Positions 45,401 to 57,380 of a stretch of 64,000 bases of DNA are shown here, piece after piece. The stretch covers positions 12,351,910 to 12,415,909 of the forward strand of contig OX381721.1 in assembly GCA_947462335.1 (NCBI GenBank). The letters are read 5' to 3'. The notes beneath the pieces are model-generated. The model ran no database searches. It was not told the DNA's origin and saw only the letters and a program-made list of their open reading frames with translations. The position numbers and the translations under genes were made by a program. Every line of letters starts with the position of its first letter. Positions within the stretch are counted from its first letter, which is position 1. Source of the DNA: Harmothoe impar. Taxonomy: Eukaryota > Annelida > Polychaeta > Phyllodocida > Polynoidae.

Positions 45401-47226
45401 TGTATATTGTATTCACCTTTATTAACCTATGCACCACATATTCCTTTCCATTGCATGAGGATCATCCTGAGACCCTCCAGCCTATTGGCTGTATTCAGCA
45501 GCAGGTTTCCTGTTGTCACCAGGTCCTCCTAGATAGGAGGATATCCTTAATGTGCCTATGATGATAGTGGATGCATCAGAAATGTGATATATATTATATA
45601 TATGAAATTCTCTGAATAGCTAATTTGAGCCTTTACTCCAACTCTATGTCTATTGAAATTAAGCTTAGCCTTGTGTAAGGTTATTGGAATGCTGTGCTGA
45701 AACGTGATTGAATGACAGGCTGGTGGTGCTCACGTTATCATGATGTGAATGTTACCACATGGCCTGTGGCACAGAGTGTATTGATTATTATGTTGCAGTG
45801 GTGTCATATCTTTTGGAGATAGACCCCTAGCCATATGATTATCATGTCTTTAGTTATACAGATTAGAGTGTAATTGTGATTATATAAATTGTATAAGCAC
45901 TTACATCCATTCCCAGGTGAGAAGAGTACATTCTTGTCAATACCCTGGTCATCTGAGGTTTGTTCCAAAATATAAGACAGTGTAGGATATTCCCATAGTG
46001 GCTTACAGTGAATAGGAGAGGGTAGACAAATCCAAAAGCTGATAGCTCCATTATAACTAAGTATCTATAGGTACAGCATTCTCAGGGCATTATTTGATTA
46101 GGATATTATTGAGACCTGGCATGTTTGTACCATCTAATTCCATTCAGATTGCCCATATTGGCTAACTTCACAGCAAGTGGTAAACATCAGGTCCGTACAC
46201 TGTAGGTAATATTACTAGAAATCTGCTTTTGGAGTGTTCTAACGTTGACCCCATGAAGGCACGTGATCCTGAGACTCACCTGGCGATTTAATCAAGCTAA
46301 ATCTTTGATACTAATTGAATAGAGATTGGCCAGAATTTTACAGTTAGAAAAGGTAATTGTCTCCAACAGGCTCAATTTGAGGCATGGTGCTAGGTCTGTG
46401 TTTAGAGTGGCTGTTCTCCCATTGTTAAATAGCTGAGGGAATAGGAATTACGGGACCTCAGGTGGCTGTCAGTAAGTTTTAAGGGTTGGTGAGGTAGGTG
46501 ATGGGGTTTGGTTGGCAGCACAGGGAACAACCCTAAGCAGATTACAGTATTCCAAAGTCACTAAGAGTCTCTGTATACTGAAGGGAAGTGCAGGAAAATA
46601 CTTGAGAGTAAACAAAAGGTATTCTCTTACCACGTACAGCACAATTCCTTGCCTCAATCGCAGAGATAGGGCATTTCCCGCATGCGCACTACAGTAAGCT
46701 ATTACCTGACAAATCTATTTTGAGATCCTGCTACTGTTGTGTTAACTAAGAAAGTCAATGACGCCTAATATTAAAAGTGTACACTTTGAAAAAAAATCTA
46801 AAATCAATTCCCAATTAATTAATGTTGCCATTTGAAACTAGAGAGGTTGATAGTATGGATAGTGATAACAATTAATGAAATAACAAAACAACGAAATATA
46901 CTGGGGAGGACTAAGACAAGGGTGAAGCACAGAGAGAAAGTAGAGACGGGAAAAACAATAACTGTAAAGAAAGTCATGCAGAAGAAGCACTGACAATGAA
47001 AACATGTCCCTCACAAAGCCTGGGTAGTTCCACTGGCACACTAAAGGTCTCTACTGTATTGATGGACAGCAGGTCAGTATGAGTATAAAGTAGGCGTGAG
47101 GGGGTAGGCACTGTGAAGGTTGAGAGGCTCAATGGACAAATTGTAGCACCCCCTATTTCATCCATGTTACACACTCAATGGTACCCTAACCATCCCTAAC
47201 CCCAGCTGCTATAGGTATAGAGGGAG

Positions 47227-48698
47227 TGTGAGGCCCCCATCTTACAAACGGCCCCTATGTTACAAACTGATCCTTTTTGTTAGATAGGGACCATGTCAGG
47301 CCCCTATCTGTTAAAAAGCCCCTATCTTACAAAATCGTTTGTCAGATGGGGCATAGGTCAGGCCCCTAACTTACAAATATTTTTGCGCAGTCCCTAAATC
47401 ACAAATTCATATGTCAGATAGGGCATATAGGCTAGGCCCTAACTTGCAAATAATTTTGGCCAGTCCCTAAATCGCAATTTCATCACCAACAATGTTACAA
47501 TTGCCTTAATCCATCATGCCCTCAGTTGTCCTGATGTATGAATCCAGCCCTGATGAGTAGCTTGCCTGTGCTGCATTCAAGCATCCTGCCCATCCAACGG
47601 GGTTGAGACACTCCTGGAGGGGTGGCATGATGCACCAATGCAGCACTGGCAAGTTACTCGCTGGGGCTGCATTGGTACGTTTCTACATAGTGTTAATATG
47701 ATTATACATTATTTTGAGTCAATGTTTATGAGCTATTTTACGTTATATTTCTGTTTATTTGTAGCGTTTCCAAACCTTAAATATCATTATTTCAGCGTTA
47801 AATAATGTCTTTTTTAGCTGGGGTGTCGATTTTGACTGCAATGTTGATTTTGACTGCAATGTTGATTTAATCCCGAAAGTAGTTATATTACAAGGAGTGT
47901 TCTGTCAATAAGAGAATTTTATTCTGTTGTTGACAGTTCGAACTGTCAATAAGAAAGTTAAGTTTCCACTGGTAATAGCTGGCCGACTATAATCTTGCTA
48001 TTTACAGTTCAAACAGATTTAGACAGAAAAATCGATTTTGACAGAAAAATCGATTTTGACAGACTTTGACTGCAAAACAGATTAAGACTGAGAACAGATT
48101 TTCATGGAAGAACAGCTCTTGATTTTGACGGAAAAAAACGATTTCGATGGAAAACCAATTTTGACGAAAAAAAATCGCTTTCGCTGGAATTTTGACAGAA
48201 AAGTCGATTTTGACAGAAAAATCGATTTTGACAGACTCTAACAGAAATATTTTCCTTCGTCGACAGTTTTAACTGTCAACAGCGTTTTTGATTTAGGCAT
48301 GCTGATTTCCGAAATTTGGCACTTTATTTCATTACTGTATAAATTTTCATTACTGTATAAATTTTAAAGCGCAGAAATTAATGTTTACAGTATTCCCAAG
48401 CGTTTTTCTCCACACAAAATAATTTTTTCTCGTTAGCTGGGTACATTGACGTGGATTAAGTCTTTTTGTAAGATAGGGATTTTGTGAGATTTTTTGTGGG
48501 ACTTTTTGTAAAATAGGGCCCTATCTTACAAAGCGTCCCTATCTTGCAAATTTATGTGAGATAGGGTCTGTTTATCAGTGGCCCCTATCTTACAAAAAAT
48601 TGTGAGATAGAGGCCTTTTGCAAGGTAGGGGCTGCAGGTGGTCCCTATCTTACAAACGGCCCCTATCTTACAATTTTTTATAAGATATGGGCCTCACA
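47227..48698. mobile_element. 1.47-kb inverted-repeat element with GGGAG target duplication
   Basis: Termini TGTGAGGCCC and GGGCCTCACA, flanked by GGGAG at 47222-47226 and 48699-48703. The paralogous sequence at 41654-41675 (TATAGAGGGAGCCATTCTGAG) is uninterrupted, giving an empty-site comparison. Both ends contain CCCCTATCTTACAAA words in alternating orientations. The centre (47820-48290) repeats ATCGATTTTGACAGAAAA-like units. No transposase is visible, and the superfamily is unknown. Confidence 0.8.
47827..48290 (+). repeat. Irregular array of ATTTTGACWG units
   Basis: Many copies of GATTTTGACTGCAATGTT, then CGATTTTGACAGAAAAAT and diverged forms, forming the core of the 1.47-kb element. 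Some copies carry GTCGACAGTTTTAACTGTCAAC-type small palindromes. Confidence 0.75.
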
Positions 48699-50157
48699 GG
48701 GAGTCTGATGGTATCTGCCCCTCCCTTACACACGTAAGCAGATTTACCTATAGGATTCTTAGAGCATTATTATATTTTTTATGATAATGATCTTTACCAG
48801 CAAAATGTTATTGAACTTCATCATGCCAGTAAAACCAATCAATTCATCAAATCTTATAATTGAAAGTTCAACAAGTCCTAACTGGCTTATTTAACAATGT
48901 TGGAACAGGCCTACCAAATATGTTTACAAATATATAACAGTTACTGTTCCCAATCTGCCAGTCCTTTTTTCATTTGATCCACTAAGCACAGAAAATTAAA
49001 AGAAACACCCGATCAGACACATTTTTGTACATAGAGAGCTTTGCCTCTTCACCCAATTACTTCAACCCTTACTCATATATAGCATATGCCTCTAGGTTAA
49101 AGATGGTATTACGGCTCACATCGTTCAAACAACCTGTTTGGGGGGAAATCCTGCCTTTATATCATATTGGAGTATGATAAGAATATACCTGTGCTACAGG
49201 AGCAAACCTGCCACTACCTGGTAATACAATCATGTATACCCAGGCGCCCAGTATAGATCAGTGTTAGATTGACCCTTGTTATGCACTCACGGGTGGATTG
49301 GACAGACTGGGCTAGCACACCCAACCATGGGTACATGATTGTTATTAGGGCTGGTAACTCATTCTGCATGAATGTGGTTCATTCTCATATATTTAGAGAT
49401 ATCTCAGAGCTTTAAATCTTTCCAAATATCTATGCAATACTCTCTGGAACATCTACAATATAGCAAGAGAAATTTGGTTGATTCAAGTTGAGATACTATC
49501 TTTAAACACTGCCCTCCTTCCTATCACTCAGGACCCAACCACCCAGTAGGACCAGCAGCTGGTGTGGGATGCAGAGAGGGACGGCAAGGGGTTGGCTCCA
49601 TCTTTGGGTCTTGAATCCTAATCCCCTACAATTGAGGGTATTCTGCAGTTAGCAGGGATGTCTGGTGGTTCCCCCAACCAAACCTAATCCTCAACTCCTG
49701 ACTCAATTTTATCCTGCAGGATCTAGTCCATACCTCAGACTAGGGGAGGTGACACTCCCTCACTACTATGAGAAAAACGTTGAGGAGGGGACAAATGAAA
49801 GGGGAAGATTGTGAGGGAGTATTGATCATGAGCAATCAAGGAGAGTGAGGAGCTGTTATAGGGGTAATTACACATTCATGCTCAATCAATCACCCGTGGC
49901 CTTTAGTCCAACACGGCAAAGACATTTCAATAACAAGTCAATACTGTAAAGATGAGGGTCAGGAATAAGGTATTCCACTTATATGGTGACAACACAACAA
50001 AATACAAATTTAATCTTTTACTTATTTTCAGAACACAACATGATTAGTGAATGTGTAAGGTATGCATTGAGTTAGTGGTATAGCTGATTCCAGTAGTATT
50101 GTATGTATCGGAACGGGACTATAGTTAAGTACTGTTTATTACTCAATCGACATGCAG

Positions 50158-50440
50158 CCAATCAGAGGCCTCCCTTTTGGCGGGAAATTCAAAAGCAGCC
50201 AATGAGAGGCCTCCCTTTTGGCGGGAAATTCAAATAGGTCACGTGACCGGAAGTGACCTACTTCAGGTCACGTGACCTTTGGGCGGGAAATTCAAATAGG
50301 TCACGTGACCGGAAGTGACCTACTTAAGAGGGTCACGTGACCACCATGTTGGCGGGAAATTCAAATAGGTCACGTGACTGGAAGTGACCTACTTAAGGGG
50401 GTCACGTGACTACTAGGTTGGCGCGAATTTCAAAATAAGT
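50158..50440 (+). promoter_or_regulatory. Motif array in element 2 repeat: E2F, E-box, ETS and NF-Y words
   Basis: TTTTGGCGGGAAATT (50175 and 50216) and close variants near 50276, 50349 and 50415 match E2F/DP consensus sites. CACGTG occurs about six times, again often fused to ACCGGAAGTG, with CCAATCAG or CCAATGAG boxes. The E2F words are a feature of this element only; element 1 has CRE words instead. Confidence 0.6.
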
Positions 50441-50534
50441 CACTTGAGATTTTTATGGATAAATAAATTTAAAAAAAGAAAAAGCAAGCTGAAAGCTTGC
50501 TAAAAAATAATTTAAAAATGCGGCTCTTTTTTTT

Positions 50535-50681
50535 AGGGGGGGAGGGGCACTCTGGGGGGCACTCTTTAAGATGCATGGGGGGGGAGGGGGGGAGGGGGGG
50601 AGGGGGGAGGGGAGGGGAAGGGATTTTAAGAGTGAGACTCGCTTCTCTGCCCTCTCTTTTAGAGGGCAGAGAGGCGAGTCT
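50535..50681 (+). repeat. G-rich tract followed by a 21-bp-stem hairpin
   Basis: G runs with the word TTTAAGATGCATGGGG, then AGACTCGCTTCTCTGCCCTC and its near-complement with a short loop (50635-50681). The same arrangement, inverted, lies at 58634-58788. Confidence 0.85.
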
Positions 50682-50987
50682 ACTGGTTCGTCTACTTACA
50701 ATGAAATGTATCATGATGTGACTATCTTACAACCCTATAAGAAATAAGCAAGGTCTCTCTCCTATACATAGGCGTACTTACACTGGCTATTTGTAAACTA
50801 ATTTCTCTTGAATCAATTAACAGCTTACATTTTTTCTTAGATGTCATCTGACAGCTTCTTGCTAGGCTAAGATATTGTTAAATAAACAACTTGGAAAGCT
50901 AATTACAGTTTTCTGAGCTTGAAATATAGTCTTTCAACAGCGACGGCCCCCTTTTCTCATCTTACACAGAGGCAAATATCAGAGGCA

Positions 50988-51320
50988 CCCAATGACACCT
51001 AAACCGCTCTCAGACAAGGGTCGGGCACTGCTGGACTATAATAGACGGGTCAAGGACCGTTCTACTGAGGGTCAGGCTAGGCCGGACATTCAACAACAGG
51101 CCGGACTTTGGCAAACTTGCTTGAAAGGCTTACCATGCGGGATCCTTATGCCCCAGTCTGTCAATGCTGGCCAGACTTTCAAGCAAGTTTGCCAAAGACC
51201 AGCCTGTCATTGAATGTCCGACTTAGCCTGCCTGACCCTCAGTAGAACGGTCCTTGACCCATCTATTATAGTCCAGCAGCGCCTGACCCTTGTATGAGAG
51301 CGGTATTGGCGCCATTAGCT
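50988..51320. repeat. About 330-bp imperfect foldback
   Basis: Arms 50988-51130 and 51170-51320 are reverse complements with scattered mismatches (for example ACCGCTCTCAGACAAGGGTC against its partner ending GAGAGCGGT). The loop is about 35 bp. It may be a small foldback insertion inside element 2. Confidence 0.8.
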
Positions 51321-51599
51321 GACTCTGATATTCGCCTGTGTGCACGGGGGGAGGAGAGGGTTCACAGCTACAGCTCTCTTAAGGCAACGCCTGCGCTTAT
51401 AGAGCACTACTAGTGGAGGTCTGGATGAGGAGGCTATGGCATATGACGTTTGTCTTAAAAAATAGCCATGGCGCATGTCGATGTCGCTTAATTATGCTCA
51501 TATCTCATGTCGATTTTAAGAATTGCTCATGTCACCTGTCACTATGTTTTTCAAGCTTCATGTCAAATGTCACTAGGCCTCATCTCGAATTTAGTGGTC

Positions 51600-51851
51600 C
51601 ACACCGCCGCTGCTGCTGCTGTCGGTGCTGCTGCTGCTGTCGGTGCTGCTGCTGTCGGCGCTGCTCGTGCAGCTGCTGCAGCTGCAGCAGCAGCAGCTGC
51701 TGCAGTTGCTGACGATGTCACGGATGCTGTTGACAGATTCTGCTGCTGCTGCTGCTGACGATGTCACGGATGCTGCTGACAGATGCTACTGCTTGTGCTG
51801 CTCGTGCAGCTGCTGCAGCAGCTGCTGGCTGCTTGTGCTGCTGACGATGTC

Positions 51852-51888
<37 letters not shown>

Positions 51889-52070
51889 ACGATGTCACGG
51901 GTGCTGCTGACAGATGCTTCTGCTTGTGCTGCTCGTGCAGCTGCTGCAGCAGCTGCTAGCTGCTTGTGCTGCTCGTGCAGCTGCTGCAGCTGCTGACAAT
52001 GTCACAGATGCTGTTGACAGATGCTGCTGAAGCCTCTGCCAGATGCTGCTGCTTGTGCTGCACGAGACCG
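51600..52070 (-). repeat. (CTG/CAG)n-rich region, possibly a decayed poly-Ala/poly-Ser coding tract
   Basis: CTG triplets dominate, with interspersed GACGATGTCACGGATG words at intervals. On the minus strand this lies about 280 bases downstream of a TATA region homologous to that of the PC4-like gene of element 1, whose product begins with Ser- and Ala-rich tracts. It may therefore be the broken remnant of that gene. Stops interrupt every frame. This assignment is inference. Confidence 0.4.
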
Positions 52071-52346
52071 AGTAGCCGCTATTCGGCGTTTCACTCCTTA
52101 TGTACCCTGTCCTAGATAATCCTCTTAAACAGCTGAAAAGACTCTCTCAGCACAGAGTCTCTACTCAATGTAAGAGATCTGTTAAGTAAGTTTTCACATG
52201 CCACCTGACTACTGCGGGAGGGTTTAGACTTAAGCAGCTTAGTGCACACACGTGTCTTTTAGAAAAGCTACTTGCACACCTGCCTTCCTTTTTCACTAGT
52301 ATTTACCCCCTGCCGACTTATAAGGCGCCTATACACGTGTGAGCCT

Positions 52347-52600
52347 CCTTATATACGCCTTCTTACTTCTAGAGCTAAGCTGACTGGCAGCTATTTTAAA
52401 AGAGAATACCCGTTACCTGTATAACGGATAAGGGGGTTATGAGATTAGCGTGTGTATACAAAAAAAAAAAAAAAAAAAAAAGCTACAGGGGGCGCGTGTC
52501 TGTCTGTGAGGTAGAGACCATGTGGTAAGCGGCTCAAGTGTAAAACAAAAGCACCTCCTCTTGCCGCAGTGAGTGGCGCGGACGTCGGCTGGCTAGTTGA
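52347..52600 (-). promoter_or_regulatory. Conserved control region shared with element 1
   Basis: On the minus strand AGCTTAGCTCTAGAAG..AAGGCGTATATAAGG matches 23952-23987 of element 1. CTCACAGACAGACACG and the TTACACTT segment match 23430-23520. A 22-base poly(A) run interrupts it at 52460-52481. The TATA faces left. Confidence 0.7.
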
Positions 52601-52883
52601 ATAAGCGTCAGCTTAAAAGATAATCCGTCCACGGGCTGGCGCGTCACACCTGTCGTTAATCACCCCCTGTAGTCTTTGTATACGCAGGTGACCCGGCTTT
52701 ATCTCTTCACCAGCTATAATCCCATATACATGTAGCGCACGTTACACTCGTTATCTCTCTTTTCATGCTGAGGGATTAGGGGTGGAAGGGCTCAGGTGAA
52801 AAGCGATTTGATTCCTCTCTGGAAGAGGGTGGGGCTCTAGGTGAAAACAAGCTTAGACCATCCAGATTAGCCGCTCTCTCGGC

Positions 52884-52892
52884 TATATAAAG
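52884..52892 (+). promoter_or_regulatory. TATA box facing right in element 2
   Basis: TATATAAAG preceded by GAAAACAAGCTTAG-type sequence occupies the place equivalent to the death-domain gene promoter of element 1. The region upstream (AGGTGAAAAGCGATTTGATT) resembles 23348-23372 in element 1. Downstream frames are short and broken. Confidence 0.45.
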
Positions 52893-53069
52893 AGCCTCAA
52901 TTTTTTTATCTCTGCCCACTTCGTCTTGTTGTACACTATCAGTCACGAGGCAGACGCTCGAAGTAGCAGATGTTTGCAGTATGGATTATACAGAGGTTAC
53001 CTGCTAATAGGATTTTGTCAGAATAGGGTGAGTTGCTCTTAAAATGACCATTTTAAATGGGTTGTTAAT

Positions 53070-53213
53070 ATGGTATCTGATGTTAATGAGCTAACACCTA
53101 ACATTGAGGATTATGACCTCCCAGAGGGGCGTCTCGCCAAATTCTCCGGTCTTGACTATAGGCTTAACTGTCTAAAGACTGTAGAGCACGTTAATGGGTG
53201 GTCTCCTTACTAA
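53070..53213 (+). pseudogene. 47-codon frame downstream of the element 2 promoter
   Basis: A short frame, ATG to TAA, about 150 bp after the expected transcript start. The protein has an acidic N-terminus and no recognised domain. It does not resemble a death domain. It may be the remnant of a lost gene, or chance. Confidence 0.25.
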
Positions 53214-53810
53214 TTTCACTTGACCAGGCCGGCAGGGTCAACTAGTCTAGGTAATTACAACCACAAGGGTGGCTACTCAACATCCAAGTGGACCTACTAC
53301 TACGAGATTGTCTTTTGACCACTCTGCTGCCGCCTGCTGGTCTGGCGATTACATGCTCTAGTATAGTTCTCCGCTCTTTTCGTCAGATGGCGCCACAATA
53401 GGGTTTTTGTACATTTCCACGATACTCGCGAACATTTTAAACGCATAATGACCTATAATAAGCAACAAAGCACACTTCTAATATATTGAATATAAGAAAC
53501 ATGTCAACGTTGTGTATTTCTGATAGAATGAGGCAGATTCTTTGAAATATCAACTAAACTATAGCGAGATTGAAAATACTACACCATATCTAAAGCGATA
53601 TAAAAGCTATATAAAGTCAGAACTTCTCACGGAACGGCATCTGCAACGGATCACTCAACCATTCGTCCTCGAATGCCACACAGGGCTCCTGTCCATCAGG
53701 ACTTTGAGCCTTGACGCTTTTGAGGGAGGTTTGATCTTATGTTGCTTAACATGTGGTGTAATTAATCAACACCGCGGCCCCTCTTTAGGGGCCACACAAT
53801 AAACAAAGAA
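53196..53810 (+). repeat. Internal repeat of element 2, copy 1
   Basis: Starts near CTCCTTACTAATTTCACTTG and ends after a GGCCCCTCTTTAGGGGCC stem-loop and AATAAACAAAGAAT. It recurs at 54283-55125 with about 85% identity by eye. An 86-codon frame (53542-53802) lies within it but is not preserved in the second copy. Confidence 0.85.
53776..53793 (+). terminator. Stem-loop resembling a histone mRNA 3' end
   Basis: GGCCCCTCTTTAGGGGCC: a 7-bp GC-rich stem with U-A closing pair and a CTTT loop, followed by ACACAATAAACAAAGAAT. The layout resembles replication-dependent histone 3' ends (stem-loop, ACCCA, purine-rich downstream element), but the stem is one pair longer and the loop differs. The sequence also holds an AATAAA-like word. 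Function is unproven. Confidence 0.35.
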
Positions 53811-54282
53811 TAAAAAAGGGTAAGCCTTAGGTTTAAAGTGAATCTCCCAGGATTTTGGCGAGGCCGACAAAGGGGGAGGTAACAGATTTAAACTGCAGGA
53901 GACTATACGCAAACCTTGATACTCTCAGAGGGGAGCCCCATATTGCGGGCCTGTGGTCAGATCTATCACCTCCAGGGTGCAGTCTGCATGTCATAAATGA
54001 CCACCACAGACATTGGGATATAATGTTAATCCTACTCCAGGGTCTCCATAATTAGCGGGGCTCGCCTTGAGATGGGAAATTCACTACAGCACTATCTGTC
54101 GTTGAAAATGGTGCTCGTGTAGAGTCGGGATGATGTACCAAAAGAGCATTTTATACACAATGATACCCTTGTACAAATGCGTATACCTAGTAGGCTGTGT
54201 CTTATCATCAAATCTAAGAGGGTGCGCTATAGTTTTATTATACTTTTATAGACCATTTTAAAATCCGAGCTTAGCTTAGTTC

Positions 54283-55125
54283 ATAGTCTCCTTACCAATT
54301 TTCACTTGACCAGGCTGGCAGAGCCAACTAGTCTAGGTAATTATAACCACAAGGGCGGCTACTCAAGATCCAAGTAGACCTACTACTACGAGATTGTCTT
54401 TTTGTCCCCTCTGCCGCCTAGTTATTACATCCTCCAGTCTAGCTCGCCACACCCTTTGAGCAGCTCCATTGCCTCGGTAAAAGTGTAGGGGTGTGCTTTC
54501 CACCTTCAGTCATCCATAGATTTGATCACCATCACCCCCCTTGAAATGACCTCAGCTGTTAATTAGGGCGTAAAGCAGCCCAACAGCCAACCAAGTCCCT
54601 GTCAAAGATGTGAATAACGAACGCGCTAGTATAGTTCCCCGCTCTTTCGTCAGATGGCGCCACAATAGGGGTTTTGTACATTCCTACGATGCTCGCGAGC
54701 ATTTCAACGCATAATGAGCTATATAGGCAACAAAGCGCGCTTCTAATATATTAAAATATAAAAACAATTCAATATTGTGTATTTCTGATAGAAATGAGGC
54801 GGTTTCCTTAAATACCAACTAAACTATAGCGAGATGAAAAATACCACACCATATCTAAGGCTTTATAAAAAGCTATAGAAAGTCAGAAGCTCACACAGAT
54901 CGGTATTCTGTCTGCAACGGATCACCCCTGACCCACTGGTCCTCGCATGCCACACACGGCTCTGCCGTGTTTGTGCTTTGAGGTATCACCCATCAAGTGA
55001 TCCATGCTGCCCAACATGAGGCGTAATTAATTACGCTGATGTTGCATAGCACAGCGGCAGCATCTAACTAACTCTAAGGAGTTAGTCGGCCCCTCTTTAG
55101 GGGCCACACAATAAACAAAGAATAC
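54283..55125 (+). repeat. Internal repeat of element 2, copy 2 with about 190-bp insertion
   Basis: Homologous to 53196-53810. It is interrupted between about 54425 and 54628 by a segment part of which (GATTTGATCACCATCAC... GGCGTAAAGCA) recurs at 57634-57702. The end repeats the same stem-loop. Confidence 0.85.
55088..55105 (+). terminator. Second copy of the histone-like stem-loop
   Basis: The identical 18-base stem-loop followed by the same ACACAATAAACAAAGAAT tail as at 53776. The exact preservation contrasts with the diverged surroundings, hinting at constraint or recent conversion. Confidence 0.35.
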
Positions 55126-57380
55126 CCTGAATCTGGGACCTGCGGGCGAGGGCCCCAACTGTGAAGTCATTATTGGCCACATTGGTAATATCAATTAAAA
55201 CTTTAGACAACACCCACCTTAAGTATCATTAACGGACAATATCAATAAACTTAGCATCCTCTTGGTTACCACATTTAGCACCAATTTTACAACTCACAGG
55301 GGCCACCCTTGAAAATAACACCAGCCTCACCACACTTTTATTGCTCTGCTGATTTCTCCAATCCAAAACATTGGGTATCTAGTCCAGCTGTGAGCTCATT
55401 AGGTCAGCCCTTTGTCGGCCTCGCCGGCAAGTCCCGGATTCAGTATAGAAAGACTAAGGGGGCGGGGAGTAGGTCTTTAAGTTTAGCGCTATCTGTGTCA
55501 TTAGACCATTCTTAAAAATCGACATGTGACATGAATAAAAAATTCTCAATTACTGTATAAGTAGGCGCCTCAACTCTTCCTTCAAATTCCGGCCTTGCGG
55601 GTGGTCAAATTTTAAAAAAAAAATTCCTAGTAGTCTATGGTCCCAAGAGTCCGATTGTATCAATTACGGTGCCCCTACATTTTCTCCCTTAGTGACACTA
55701 GTGACAACGCCTTTTTCACTTAGTGTCATGTGACATGGTCATTTCTTAAAAATCGACATGCGACATGGGACACGTTCATCTCAAACCCTTAGCCTCTAGA
55801 GAGTTCAAAATAGCGCTGCCGCTGTAGTCTGCCCGTTTCTGTGATCAAATATGCACCCTTCCTAATAGCACCCCCACTGGTGCATTGCATAAAAATAGCC
55901 CTCCTGACCTCATTTCTTGAGCTATAAAAAAACACAAACCCCTCATTTTAATCACAATATCATGGCAGTCAACATGAATGGAGTCATTAGTGGAGAAAGA
56001 TAAGAGTCTCTGTTTTCTGTAGCCTACAATATTATGGTGACATTCTTCATGTCAAAATGTAATAAATAAATATGAGTTGTTAAAACTTGTTACCATGGGG
56101 ATGTTGGTAATTGTGTTCTTGAAGACGTATGTGAAATCCAGATGTATGTGCCTCTGCCCAACAATGACCCTAGCCATTTTAAGTAAACCTGTTCTGTCTG
56201 AGTTAGAAGGGTGCCTAGGGCCAGAGCTACAGAACCCCTAACTGCTGTGAAGGTGCCCCTCTCCTGCCTAGATCACAGAAATGGGAAATATGTTCAGATG
56301 CATTCACCATGATATTTCTGGATCTAAGCAGATCTGAAAAGCTCTCATAGAGATCTATACTAATGGAACCACTATGTATTTTTTAACTCATTTTTCAAAA
56401 ATTTATCAAACTCCCTACCTTAGCGCCCCTATAAATAGGGTTAAGTACCTGTCCGACTCCCCTACCACTGCTGCTGGAGGAGTACCGAGAACTACCCTCT
56501 TTTTAGAAAACTAAGTAAAAATATCCTTCTTCATGTCCAGTTACATACAATGTCGATCAATTTGACACTGTAGCAGCATGTCTCCATATCTGTATGCTGC
56601 ATAAATGCACAATACACGGTTCTGCACGCACTTAAACCAAGGCTAACATGGGTGACCTATATAGATGTGATACTCTCGTTTTCGGGGCTAGTAGAAATTA
56701 GGCGGCTAATATGGACGTTCCGGGTTCGAACCCTCACTAAGTTTTAGTCAAGACGTCTAGCCACGTCGCCTAAGGCGACGAAAGCGCGTCAAGGCGTTTA
56801 CAGGGTTCGAACTCGTGAGCTGCTCCTTGGGGTCACAAAAAACGCTTCAACCTTAAAATCCCATAGGAAATTTTTTTTGGGTTTTTGGACTTTAGGCCTG
56901 AATTTGGGGGTGATCCCGGGCTGATAGAAAAATAATTCTTGGACGAGCGGATAGCTCTGGATCTCTTTTTATCTAAAACAGCGAAAAATTGATTGTGGTT
57001 CCGCCGCAATTCATCCGACGAGGGGTAATCAGCCCCCCCCTCTGCCAATCATGGCAGTGAATTTAGACGGCGCGCAATCTCTCGCAGCCACCGCGGACGG
57101 ACCAATTGGTCCTGTCGGCATCTTAGTATGGTTCGTGTGACCTACTTAGAGGCTCACACGGTGGGGGTGTGTCCGGCGTTCGGCGCGCTGATTGGCTACT
57201 GGTGGGAGGTGCTGTGCTGTGTCAGGAACTTTACCTATTTGGGACGGGTGTTAAAGGCGCACTGAGTTGAGGTGCACCTTTAAGCAAGAGCGCGATCCGG
57301 TCGTCGCGTTGGTAGCCTTACTACCCGTCGCGCATTTAACTAGAGGCTTAAGTGTGACAAATGACGATTCTTTGTCGACG
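55126..57380. other. Degenerate interior of element 2
   Basis: No recognisable gene. It contains an inverted pair of GCGAGGCCGACAAAGGG words (53861 and 55410-55426) and two B-box-like GGGTTCGAAC words near 56,727 and 56,807 without a matching A box. The base composition resembles the rest of the element. Confidence 0.5.

Larger units (their letters stand above)
42660..50091 (+). repeat. Segmental copy B of the old duplication
   Basis: Begins at the GTTACTCTCACCCTGTGAG segment homologous to about 32,075 and runs through the marker series in the same order as copy A, in a shorter version. It holds the 1.47-kb element at 47227 and is interrupted at 50,091 by element 2. No recognisable genes. 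Confidence 0.6.
50092..50802 (+). repeat. Left inverted repeat of element 2
   Basis: Extends from AGTAGTATTG to GGCTATTTGTAAACTAAT. In order it holds the TF-like motif array, an AT-rich zone with a small hairpin (GCAAGCTGAAAGCTTGC), the G-rich tract and a stem-loop at 50635-50681. Confidence 0.92.

Noticed and set aside
56640..56830. tRNA genes suggested by two GGGTTCGAAC B-box words
   Set aside because: No A box or acceptor pairing at the right spacing.
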